Source: Polyangiaceae bacterium (lineage in GTDB: Bacteria > Myxococcota_A > Polyangia > Polyangiales > Polyangiaceae). From it: a DNA stretch of 64,000 bases. Within the stretch, counting starts at the first letter, position 1; each line of letters begins with the position of its first letter. The translations under genes were made by a program, and so were the position numbers. Under the pieces are notes generated by a model. That model was not told the DNA's origin. It saw only the letters and a program-made list of their open reading frames with translations, and did no database searches. Positions 17,689-25,104 of this stretch are shown piece by piece. Location: positions 62,001 to 126,000 of the forward strand of contig JANXOF010000051.1 of the NCBI GenBank assembly GCA_025353725.1, given 5' to 3'.

Positions 17689-18102
17689 TTAGAGCGAAGA
17701 AACGCGCGTCATCAGCCGCCCGCAGAGGTCTGAACCCGCGTTTTTCGCGCGCTCGAGCGTGAGGCCTTGTTGAAAAACCGTCGCCGCAGCGGTCTCGTTG
17801 CCCACATGAAGGTGGCAGATGCCGAGCATCTCGTAGTCTTCAGGCGCATTGTGCTTGGAAACGAGCTCCGTGAGCGTAGCAATCGCCGACCGATGGGCCT
17901 CGACGAGCTTGTCGCTGGGCACTCCCGAACGCTTCGCAAGGACCAGGAGCTTCAGAGCCTGCCGCTGATCTTCAGGGCGGTTCGCGCCGAAGTCGGCGCG
18001 CTCGAAGAGGGCTCGGTATCCGTCGAACGAGCTCTCGGCGTCACCGCTTCGAGCGAGAGTGATGATCTCTTTGACAGCGCCAACGAGGGCTTCCTTACTC
18101 AT
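17689..18102 (-). CDS. small TPR-like helical-repeat protein
   Basis: A 137-residue all-helical protein. Two or three helix pairs match tetratricopeptide spacing, notably the segment with YEMLGICHLHVGNETAA and VFQQGLTLERA. There is no signal peptide or membrane helix, so it is likely a cytoplasmic protein-protein adaptor. It lies between the PlsC and PanE-like genes on the same strand. No specific family is recognised. Confidence 0.65.
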   Translation of the reverse strand: MSKEALVGAVKEIITLARSGDAESSFDGYRALFERADFGANRPEDQRQALKLLVLAKRSGVPSDKLVEAHRSAIATLTELVSKHNAPEDYEMLGICHLHVGNETAAATVFQQGLTLERAKNAGSDLCGRLMTRVSSL

Positions 18103-18144
18103 AGGCCACGAGACTACGTGGCTCGGGCCCCAACTGCGAGAGCC

Positions 18145-19116
18145 TCACGTCATCCGGGCGCGGATCTCCTTCTCCTCTTCACCTAAGCCGCGAATCGCAT
18201 CGAGTGCGTGCTCCGAGATCTTCCGGTGGAGGCGAGGGCTCGGAGGTTGGTCGAGCAATGCGCCAAAGTCGAGCGGCGCGCCGAACACGACGATCACCGG
18301 GGCGCCGCTCTTCGTGTAGTTTGAACCTACTTGGCGGACGATGTCGTTCCCAAGGCCGTTGACAAAAACGGGAATGACTGTCGCCTTACCGCGTGCTTTT
18401 TGGATGACGCGCCCTACCCCGCCCTGCGCCGGAAGCAGCGCATAGGCGTCGCCCGACTTGTTCCGCGTGCCCTCCGGATGCAGGCCGACGAACGCGCCCC
18501 CGGCTTTGAGTAAGCGCACGACCTCATCCAGGCTCGCCAAGTTGAGGGCCGATCGCTTCCGCTCGCGGAAGACGGGCGGGTACATGGCGAAGAAACTCAT
18601 CATTCCATTCACGGCAAGACCAAGTGGCTTGTCGTAGAAAAACTCCGAACGAACCGGGAACACGAGCCTCTGAGGCATCCCCCGTTTCACCAGGTAGGCT
18701 GTCACGACGTAGAGGTCGAAGAAGCTCCGGTGGTTCGAGACTAGGATCGTGCTCGCCGCGCGGTCGAACCTCGGCAGCCGCTCGAGGCCGTGGACGTGGC
18801 GAATGTTTTTGACCGCCTGCTCGATCCAATTCGCGCCCACGTGGCGCTGCATGATCCGAATGGCTCGATCGACGAGTCCAGGCTCGAAGGTGCGCCGAAC
18901 GAACTTGATTTGCCAGCGCTCCAAAGGTGAAAGCGTGCCTTCGCCGAAGTCGAGCAGCTCGCGCATCGCCATGTCGTCGATGCTCCGCCGCCCTTCGTCG
19001 GGTACGGGTACGGGTACGGGTACACGGAAAGCCGTCGACGCCTCGGCTACGCCAGCGTCAGAAACGAAGCTCGACCCATTCACGCTTGGCATCGCGGTAG
19101 GCACTCCGTGTTGCAC
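18145..19116 (-). CDS. PlsC-type 1-acylglycerol-3-phosphate acyltransferase
   Basis: A 323-residue glycerolipid acyltransferase. The catalytic H(x4)D is His129 to Asp134 in SNHRSFFD, and the acceptor-binding motif is HPEGTRN. It transfers an acyl chain to lysophosphatidate or another lipid alcohol at the cytoplasmic membrane. The ~50-residue N-terminal extension contains four Val-Pro units encoded by a perfect hexanucleotide repeat. An alternative start is Met9. It is a second PlsC domain within 11 kb, after the one in the multidomain enzyme, strengthening the lipid theme of this region. Confidence 0.85.
   Translation of the reverse strand: MQHGVPTAMPSVNGSSFVSDAGVAEASTAFRVPVPVPVPDEGRRSIDDMAMRELLDFGEGTLSPLERWQIKFVRRTFEPGLVDRAIRIMQRHVGANWIEQAVKNIRHVHGLERLPRFDRAASTILVSNHRSFFDLYVVTAYLVKRGMPQRLVFPVRSEFFYDKPLGLAVNGMMSFFAMYPPVFRERKRSALNLASLDEVVRLLKAGGAFVGLHPEGTRNKSGDAYALLPAQGGVGRVIQKARGKATVIPVFVNGLGNDIVRQVGSNYTKSGAPVIVVFGAPLDFGALLDQPPSPRLHRKISEHALDAIRGLGEEEKEIRARMT
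19000..19023. repeat. hexanucleotide repeat GGGTAC x4
   Basis: Four perfect 6-bp units inside the PlsC gene. Read on the minus strand they encode (Val-Pro)4 in its N-terminal extension. The unit keeps the frame when copies are gained or lost. Confidence 0.95.
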
Positions 19117-19270
19117 CGCCCATGACTTGGCTAGCTACGACGCGGCGGCAAGCCCTTCGGTGGCCGGGGCGCGAACCGTTTGCGTTCGTCGAGGTTCGCC
19201 GACGCGAATTCCTCGAGCTTTCCCAGCCAAGTCACCTTGGAGCGGCGCGAAAAAATCGTCCGCTCAAGAA

Positions 19271-20461
19271 CTAGTCATCCTGCCTCGCTTGGGCGCCATT
19301 GCCGTGGCACACGACGCACTGCGAGACACGCGGCCCGAGGAACGGATCGTTCGCCGGGTCTCCGTCCTTGTACGCCTTCGCGCGCGCCTCGACGGACTTC
19401 ATGCGATCCTGAAGCATGGACCGAAACCCCCAGGTCGCGAAGCTCTTCGCCACGGTCGCATTCCCGTACAGCTGGCGTGCGGCAATGAGGTCTGCGGGCC
19501 GACCTCGACGCGCGAAGATATCACCCATGATGAGGAAGAACCCTTCGCTCGAATGCGGGACCATCCAGCTGTTTCCACATACGCGGCGGAAACCCGAAGT
19601 TTCCTGAGGACGTCTTACGCTGGAGGTGACGTCCAGCGCAATCTGCGTCGCGCCGTCATAACGAACTTGAGGCCCAAAGCAGTATTGCATCGAGCTCACG
19701 GTCCCGGCGATAGACTCGTCGAGCTCTTGCGCCGTCGCACGTGGCGAGCTTGCTCGAACGAACGCGTACGTAAATCCATGAAACTCGGGCCATTGGGCAT
19801 TCGCTTTATTAAGAATCGAGTTTCCGTCGACGAGCAGCGAGCGCCCTTGGGCCTGCACGTCAGGAACTGGGACTTCAAGAAGCGCGCGCCCGAGGTTTAT
19901 CTTGATAGCCCCCGTGAACGAATCCGCCCGACGGTCGGTCGGATTTCGCACCGAGGCTTCGGAAAGGAGAGCAAGCGCCCGCGTGACATTCGACTGCGCT
20001 TGTGCAGGCGAAAATGCTGGGTCGCGTCCGGCTTCGGCGGACTGCCAGAGGTAAGCAAGTCCGGCCGTAAGGGGGAGCCACGCGTCGTTTCCGGCCGAGT
20101 CACTCGTGGGAGGTTTTGCGAGCTCCGCCTCGAGTCCCTGAATCACGCCGCCGAGAGCATCGTAGTGGTTGCCGTTGAAAGCATCCCAAAAGGCCTTTGA
20201 CGGACCTGCCGAGGGCCGTGGCCGATCCGGTGGTGCATCAGCGGTTCGATCTTTACCTTCGAGGTCAACGCGAACCGTGCGCCCACGGGAATCGGAAGCG
20301 TTCGAGAGCAGGGCTTCGTCTTCGCTCGGACTTGCTTCGCCTGTCGACGCGACACACGCGGCAGTCGTTCCGACGATGGCCGCGCCAGCGAGGAGGAGCG
20401 AGCGGCGAACGTGCGAGGAAGCGGGACTCAAAAAACCTAAACTCCGTAATCGTGGGGGCAT
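19271..20461 (-). CDS. lipoprotein with C-terminal CxxCH haem-type motif
   Basis: A 396-residue predicted lipoprotein (Arg-rich start, hydrophobic core, TTAAC lipobox). The middle is helical with TPR-like texture (GLAYLWQSAEAG, TRALALLSEASV). The last residues carry one CVVCHG motif, the covalent haem attachment signature of c-type cytochromes, only ~10 residues from the end. That position leaves little room for a normal cytochrome fold, so haem binding is unproven. The start Met at 20461 places the signal at the N-terminus; a longer start exists at 20515. It is divergent from the amidase gene. Confidence 0.65.
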   Translation of the reverse strand: MPPRLRSLGFLSPASSHVRRSLLLAGAAIVGTTAACVASTGEASPSEDEALLSNASDSRGRTVRVDLEGKDRTADAPPDRPRPSAGPSKAFWDAFNGNHYDALGGVIQGLEAELAKPPTSDSAGNDAWLPLTAGLAYLWQSAEAGRDPAFSPAQAQSNVTRALALLSEASVRNPTDRRADSFTGAIKINLGRALLEVPVPDVQAQGRSLLVDGNSILNKANAQWPEFHGFTYAFVRASSPRATAQELDESIAGTVSSMQYCFGPQVRYDGATQIALDVTSSVRRPQETSGFRRVCGNSWMVPHSSEGFFLIMGDIFARRGRPADLIAARQLYGNATVAKSFATWGFRSMLQDRMKSVEARAKAYKDGDPANDPFLGPRVSQCVVCHGNGAQARQDD

Positions 20462-20620
20462 TCGAACTCCAGTAGACGCATAACGGCGCGTGTACGCTGA
20501 TGTGCGGCTTAGCACCTACCCGGGTCAGGTCAACTAGCTCACGCGCCCATCCGTTTAAGCCGTGCCCTCTGGTAGGCCGACGAGGAAAGAACAACGAAAC
20601 GAGGTGCGTGGGGACCCCAA

Positions 20621-20638
20621 AGATCCAGCGCTGGATCT
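20621..20638. promoter_or_regulatory. perfect 18-bp palindrome AGATCCAGCGCTGGATCT
   Basis: A perfect dyad, 102 bp upstream of the amidase ATG, in the 278-bp divergent region shared with the CxxCH lipoprotein. A second small dyad, GGGGACCCC, lies just before it. The size and symmetry suit a dimeric repressor or activator site; the regulator is unknown. Confidence 0.45.
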
Positions 20639-20739
20639 GGCATTCACCATCGCTGCCAGTGATGATAGGCAAAAGCCTCCGTTCTTCCGCGTAGCAACGG
20701 GCATAATCGCTAGGTCTCTGAATTGCGTGAGGCGTCACC

Positions 20740-21702
20740 ATGAAGGCTTACATCCTCCACGCACCTACCCGTCTTCGCTTCGCGTGTGCGGCTTCAATCC
20801 TCGCGATCGGCGCCGCCCTCACCGCAAACGCCGGGTGCACAGCCGAACAAGGCTCAAGCACCGAGCGTCTGCCCAACCGCGACGGCGGGAGTGCTCGAAC
20901 GCCGACGTCGGACGGCGGCGGCCCGACAGGCGAAGCGCCACCGGAAGTCGTCCCAGAGAGCGGCTTAAACGAGGTCGTTACGGCGACCGTGAAAACGCAT
21001 CTCAAGACGTCGACGGCCGACTCCACTGCCCTCGCCGAAGACGAGAAATGCATGATTCCAGCAGGGGGACAGGTCACCCTAACGAAGTCTGTCGCGTCCG
21101 GAACGCACATCGGCGGCCTGCTCGCGTCCGAACACGCTTGCGGCGCCAAGTTCGAGAAGGGTGCGGCTGTTTTCGCCTTCCGCAGTCACTTCACCGGCTG
21201 GTCTTCGGCGCTCAACCCGCAAGCGTCGGAGGTCAAGGTCGTCGATGACCCGACAAACTACGCTTCACCGTGTCAGTACAAGGCGGCCAATCGTACAGGC
21301 GCTGAAATCAATCGAATCGTTCTCCACAACACGGAGGGCCATTGGGATTCCGTGAAGGCTAGCTGGCAAAGTTGCGACCGAATCGGAGCTGCACACTTTA
21401 TCGTGCTTCGCGACGGCGTGGCCATACGAACCATTCCCGAGAAAAACATTGCGTATCACGCCATCCGAGCCAACGAAGACTCGCTGGGCATCGAAATCGA
21501 AGCAGGCCCCGGCTTTGCGGGGATGACCGCGGCGCAGGAGCGCTCGGTGATAAGCCTTACCAAAAAGCTTCAAGCGGACTTCAGCGTGACCCGGTCGGCC
21601 GTGACGATGCACCGACTCGCCGCCCCCGGTACGACGGATTGTGCCACCTACGTCTGGCCAAAGGACGCCGCCTTTACCGAGTGGCGCGATCGCGTCTTTT
21701 GA
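20740..21702 (+). CDS. Amidase_2/PGRP-type N-acetylmuramoyl-L-alanine amidase lipoprotein
   Basis: A 320-residue lipoprotein (lipobox ending at Cys33, then a Gly/Ser/Asp-rich linker). An N-terminal beta region (about 80-165) resembles a small SH3-like domain. The C-terminal ~150 residues are the zinc amidase fold: first ligand in IVLHNTEG, then AHFIVLRDG, AYHA and SLGIEIE, and the last ligands in MHRLAAPGTTDC. The family cuts the bond between MurNAc and the stem peptide of peptidoglycan; the lipid anchor would place it in the periplasm, for wall turnover or on the surface. The start is ATG 20740 with GAGG upstream. Confidence 0.85.
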   Translation: MKAYILHAPTRLRFACAASILAIGAALTANAGCTAEQGSSTERLPNRDGGSARTPTSDGGGPTGEAPPEVVPESGLNEVVTATVKTHLKTSTADSTALAEDEKCMIPAGGQVTLTKSVASGTHIGGLLASEHACGAKFEKGAAVFAFRSHFTGWSSALNPQASEVKVVDDPTNYASPCQYKAANRTGAEINRIVLHNTEGHWDSVKASWQSCDRIGAAHFIVLRDGVAIRTIPEKNIAYHAIRANEDSLGIEIEAGPGFAGMTAAQERSVISLTKKLQADFSVTRSAVTMHRLAAPGTTDCATYVWPKDAAFTEWRDRVF

Positions 21703-21770
21703 ACGACCGAAGCTCTTTTACGTATTCGCGATGTTCGCCGTGTTCGCCGTAACTCTGGAGGCGCGCTGTT

Positions 21771-21951
21771 ATGTGCCTACCGGCACACCAACTCGAGGCT
21801 TTTTATGCGGTGGCCATCACGGGAAGCTTTTCGCGGGCAGCGTCCAAGCTTCATTACTTTCGGCAGCCCGCGTGTACGCGGGCCCACGACGCCGTGCGCG
21901 AGGCACTCGTTTCGGGCGTTCCTCGCGTGCTCGGAGGCAAGACCGCGAACC
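21771..21951 (+). pseudogene. remnant of a LysR-family HTH domain
   Basis: The first ~35 residues of this frame match the start of LysR regulators: HQLEAFYAVAITGSFSRAASKLH, then a damaged QPA.TRA segment. After about 40 residues the recognisable sequence fades and the frame runs into the 3' end of the MBL gene on the other strand. An intact LysR protein is ~300 residues, so only the DNA-binding helices survive. No effector domain is nearby. I call it a decayed fragment, not a functional small regulator. Confidence 0.6.
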
Positions 21952-22836
21952 TCAGGTCACCGGAACGACGACGTAGTGCGGTCGCGCCGTCCGAACGGGC
22001 GACTCGCTCACCGAAGTGAGCATCGCACGCAGATCGTAGAGCTGCTCGACGCCGAGCGACAGCTGATGCTCGCAAGGATGAACCGGCGCTTCATCCTCGT
22101 ATTCGACACCGTCCGCCGAAAGCTCAATGTGTGAGCCAAGGATGTGAGAAACGGGGTGGCCCGCTTCGATGAACGCAAGGATACCCGCGATACTCGCGCG
22201 AAATGCGGCGTAATTACGAACGTAGATTCGTCCAGGATAGAGCGTATCGCCGGTGAGTAAGATTCGGGTTTTACGGTCGTAAAAAGCAACGTGTGAGGGA
22301 TGGTGGCCAGGAATCGCAAGGACATCGAGAGTTCGCTCTCCGAGATCTATCGACGTCGAGGCAACGCCCGGAAGCCCGGCCGCGAAGACGGCCTCCGAAG
22401 CCTTTGAAAGGAGCCGTGTTCGAGGACGCGTCGACAGCTCCTCATCGCCACCGATGTGGTCATCGTGACTATGGGTGTGCGTCACGAGCAGCTCGAGGTT
22501 TCGCCCCGCGAGGACGGCATCGACAGCCGCGCGTAGCCCGACATTACCAGTGCCGGTATCCACAAGAAGCGCACGCTCGGTACCGATAAAGAGATAGATG
22601 AACGGCGCTTCGAAATGCTGACGGAGCGACTGGCGCAAAATGTAGGTCGCGGAATCGTACGCCCGCACGTGCACGCGGGGCTCCCCAGTCCCTCCTGAAC
22701 CGTCCATCCAAGACAACGACCACGTCCCCTCGACCGGCCGTCGCGGGGTGTCGTCGAGTTCTCGTAAAGCCGGCAGTAGCGCAGGAGGCTCGGTTGACAC
22801 GTCGCGAGGATGCAACGCTGTCGGCCATCGCGCCAA
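21952..22836 (-). CDS. metallo-beta-lactamase-fold hydrolase
   Basis: A 294-residue cytoplasmic MBL-fold protein. The metal motif HxHxDH is His122-Ser-His124-Asp-Asp126-His127, followed by the later ligands in IPGHHPSH and LLTGDTLY and a C-terminal His in ILGSHIE. It resembles glyoxalase-II-like hydrolases without a clear substrate. The start is TTG at 22836, supported by GAAGGA 7 nt upstream; no better start is in frame. A 7+7 dyad lies just upstream and may be its operator. It has no obvious partner gene. Confidence 0.82.
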   Translation of the reverse strand: MARWPTALHPRDVSTEPPALLPALRELDDTPRRPVEGTWSLSWMDGSGGTGEPRVHVRAYDSATYILRQSLRQHFEAPFIYLFIGTERALLVDTGTGNVGLRAAVDAVLAGRNLELLVTHTHSHDDHIGGDEELSTRPRTRLLSKASEAVFAAGLPGVASTSIDLGERTLDVLAIPGHHPSHVAFYDRKTRILLTGDTLYPGRIYVRNYAAFRASIAGILAFIEAGHPVSHILGSHIELSADGVEYEDEAPVHPCEHQLSLGVEQLYDLRAMLTSVSESPVRTARPHYVVVPVT

Positions 22837-22853
22837 CGAAACATCCTTCTACG

Positions 22854-22874
22854 TGCATAAGTGCACGTTATGCA
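22854..22874. promoter_or_regulatory. inverted repeat TGCATAA-N7-TTATGCA upstream of the MBL gene
   Basis: Perfect 7-bp arms (22854-22860 and 22868-22874) around a near-symmetrical centre, GTGCACG. It lies 18-38 bp upstream of the MBL start codon, where it would overlap the promoter or leader. It looks like an operator for a dimeric regulator. Confidence 0.5.
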
Positions 22875-23071
22875 TCCGCGGGTCGGACGCGCTCCGGTGG
22901 ATCAAGGAAGCTCCGCCAGCGGCGGTCATCGACCACCTAAAATGAGTCCGCTGTTCGCGAGAAATGCGGCGATAACCCCTATTTCATGAGCGACCCCATG
23001 TGGCCCCATGTGTGCACACACACTGTGCGTTCCGAAGGGCAAGGCGCCTCACGGACCACAAGGAGCTCGTC

Positions 23072-23983
23072 ATGTTTCGATCCGCTCTCGGCACTCTAAG
23101 TCTCGTTGTTTTTAGTGTGCTGGGAGGCACCGGCTGTGCGGGGGACGAAAGCGCTCCCACCACCGAAGACCCCATCATCAAGAAGACCGGCGACACGTCG
23201 ACGTGGTCGTATCGAGGCATCATGCCCGAGCTCGAGTCACCGACGCTCACGGTTTCGCTTACGGGTCACACAGTCCACGTGCAGGGCCTTCTTCCAACCT
23301 CGTATACAAAGACACTGCCTTTCCACGCCGTAGCGGAGAAGACACCTGAAGGCCGTACGCGCGTTCATGTCGCCTACCCCATCGCGACGGTTGCCGAGGG
23401 AGGCACAACGCCCGAAGGACTGCCGACGCGGAACCCCGAGCCGTTCACCTACAAGATCTGCGGCGGCGAAAACACCCATGCCACGAACAAGATTGGAAGC
23501 TTCGCTGGATTTCCGTTCATTCAGTACGTGTGCGAACACCCCGATGCCGACGGTCGCGTCCGCGACGGAATCGCGTTTCACGGACCTATCACGAGCCTCG
23601 AAGCCGAGGGGTCCGACTACTGGTCGCTCAAACGCGGCCCTGTCTCTCACGCGTGCAATCGTATGCTCGGTGAGCACGTCCTCGAGCTCGCGCATATCAT
23701 TGGATTTGAGCACAATCCCGGCGTAACACCGCCGGTGAAAGTCATTAAAGAATTCGATTCCTTCCGAGGTAAGAAAATCGACGTCGACTATGCCTCCACG
23801 AACTGGACGCGACCGAGCGCGGCCGAATCGTTCGTGTTCCCAGTGTGGCAGGCCGTGAAGCTGCGCGGCGACGGAAGCGTCGAGGTCCAATTCCCACAAT
23901 GGGCATGCGAAACGTCGCGGTGCGCCAGCATGCCGCCAAATGCGTACGACGCGGTGAGCGGAGCGAAGCTCGCGAGACCGTGA
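23072..23983 (+). CDS. L,D-transpeptidase (YkuD)-like lipoprotein
   Basis: A 303-residue lipoprotein (lipobox to Cys22). The C-terminal half has the YkuD layout: IAFHGPITS with His170, then SHACNRM with Cys195, and LELAHIIG after it. In L,D-transpeptidases the Cys attacks meso-DAP in stem peptides to make 3-3 cross-links or attach proteins. The canonical SHGC is SHAC here, so activity is likely but not assured. The start is ATG 23072, with AAGGAG 7 nt upstream; earlier in-frame starts lack this. It lies 1.4 kb from the amidase, another wall enzyme. Confidence 0.7.
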   Translation: MFRSALGTLSLVVFSVLGGTGCAGDESAPTTEDPIIKKTGDTSTWSYRGIMPELESPTLTVSLTGHTVHVQGLLPTSYTKTLPFHAVAEKTPEGRTRVHVAYPIATVAEGGTTPEGLPTRNPEPFTYKICGGENTHATNKIGSFAGFPFIQYVCEHPDADGRVRDGIAFHGPITSLEAEGSDYWSLKRGPVSHACNRMLGEHVLELAHIIGFEHNPGVTPPVKVIKEFDSFRGKKIDVDYASTNWTRPSAAESFVFPVWQAVKLRGDGSVEVQFPQWACETSRCASMPPNAYDAVSGAKLARP

Positions 23984-24067
23984 AGCGAAGTGCAGACGGG
24001 CTCGGGCGGATTTGACGAATGACGGAAAAGAGGTAGGACGTGGGGCCTCGAACCACCCAGGGCCCCC

Positions 24068-24955
24068 ATGCGATCCATCCCACGTTCCGCCCAAGCCGAC
24101 GCGAAGCACCAAGCTCTTTCCAGGTCGTTAGCGGGAGCGTTCGTCGCGTCCGTTCTCGCCTTCACGACGGTCCCACTTGGCTGCGCCTCGTCGACCGACG
24201 GGTCGCCGGCCTTGCGCTGCACGCCTGGCGCCTATGTCTTTTGCCGATGCCAGGACCGCGCGGAGGGGACAAAACTCTGTCACGCGGACGGACAGGGATT
24301 CGAGTCGTGCGCGTGCGGGTTTCCGTCAGAGCTGACGACTGACAAGAGCCCGCTCGAGCCTCAGCCAGGGGATGCGCCTTCTACAACGGGTGACATCCAC
24401 GACGCTTCGGTTACGTGCGGTGACAAAGTCGTCCAAGCAAACGAGGATTGCGACGACGGAAACGCGGATGATTCTGACGGATGTGACCGGAAATGTCGCC
24501 TCTCGGGGGTCGACCCTTCGGCTACCCAAAGCTGTCCCGGGCTCGACGTTCACGTGTGGGGCTCGCGCGCGGCGACCCTCGTGAGCACGACGATTGGGTC
24601 CAAAAACACGTCGGGCTCCGAGCCGGCGTGTCCGAGCGCCGAAGGGAACTACGCGACCACCGGTGCGGCGTCGCCAGATCGCGTGTTCAACGTCACGGCG
24701 CACAAGCGTGGAATCCTGACGGTTGCCACGAGCGACGCAAACTTCGATTCGTACGTCTATGCCACGAGCGCGGCTTGCAAAGCAGACCTGAATTCGATTC
24801 TTGCATGCTCGAACAAGGCGCGCGGGACCGCGGGCGAAAAACTGACTCTCCCGGTCGACGAGGGCAAGACCTACACGGTGGTCGTCGACGGCGCGGCCTC
24901 TCCCGCGTACCTCTCCTCGCAGGGTGCCTTCCGCGTGACGTTCTCCGTCGAGTAG
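24068..24955 (+). CDS. lipoprotein with Myxococcus-type Cys-rich repeat and PPC-like domain
   Basis: A 295-residue lipoprotein (lipobox PLGC). After a short Cys-rich segment comes one DUF4215/myxobacterial disulfide repeat, recognisable from EDCDDGNADDSDGCD. The C-terminal ~130 residues have the bacterial pre-peptidase C-terminal (PPC)-like beta pattern: RVFNVTA, FDSYVYATSAAC, YTVVVDG. No catalytic motif is seen, so it probably has a surface or binding role. The repeat family is strongly associated with Myxococcota and supports the taxonomic guess. Confidence 0.72.
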   Translation: MRSIPRSAQADAKHQALSRSLAGAFVASVLAFTTVPLGCASSTDGSPALRCTPGAYVFCRCQDRAEGTKLCHADGQGFESCACGFPSELTTDKSPLEPQPGDAPSTTGDIHDASVTCGDKVVQANEDCDDGNADDSDGCDRKCRLSGVDPSATQSCPGLDVHVWGSRAATLVSTTIGSKNTSGSEPACPSAEGNYATTGAASPDRVFNVTAHKRGILTVATSDANFDSYVYATSAACKADLNSILACSNKARGTAGEKLTLPVDEGKTYTVVVDGAASPAYLSSQGAFRVTFSVE

Positions 24956-25104
24956 CGAACCGAGAAAAACAGGCGACGCTGGGGTAAAACTCCGTCCGTC
25001 GCACCGTGCGCGAGACGTGATCTCGGATGCGCGAAGTGGGACAAAACGGCGTAATTACGAGATGTTTCAGCTGGATTTGTGGAAAGCGCCGCTATGATTG
25101 GAAG

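Noticed and set aside
18749-20200. 483-codon plus-strand frame across PlsC and the CxxCH lipoprotein
   Set aside because: It spans two unrelated minus-strand genes and has no recognisable domain, so it is a GC-rich chance frame.
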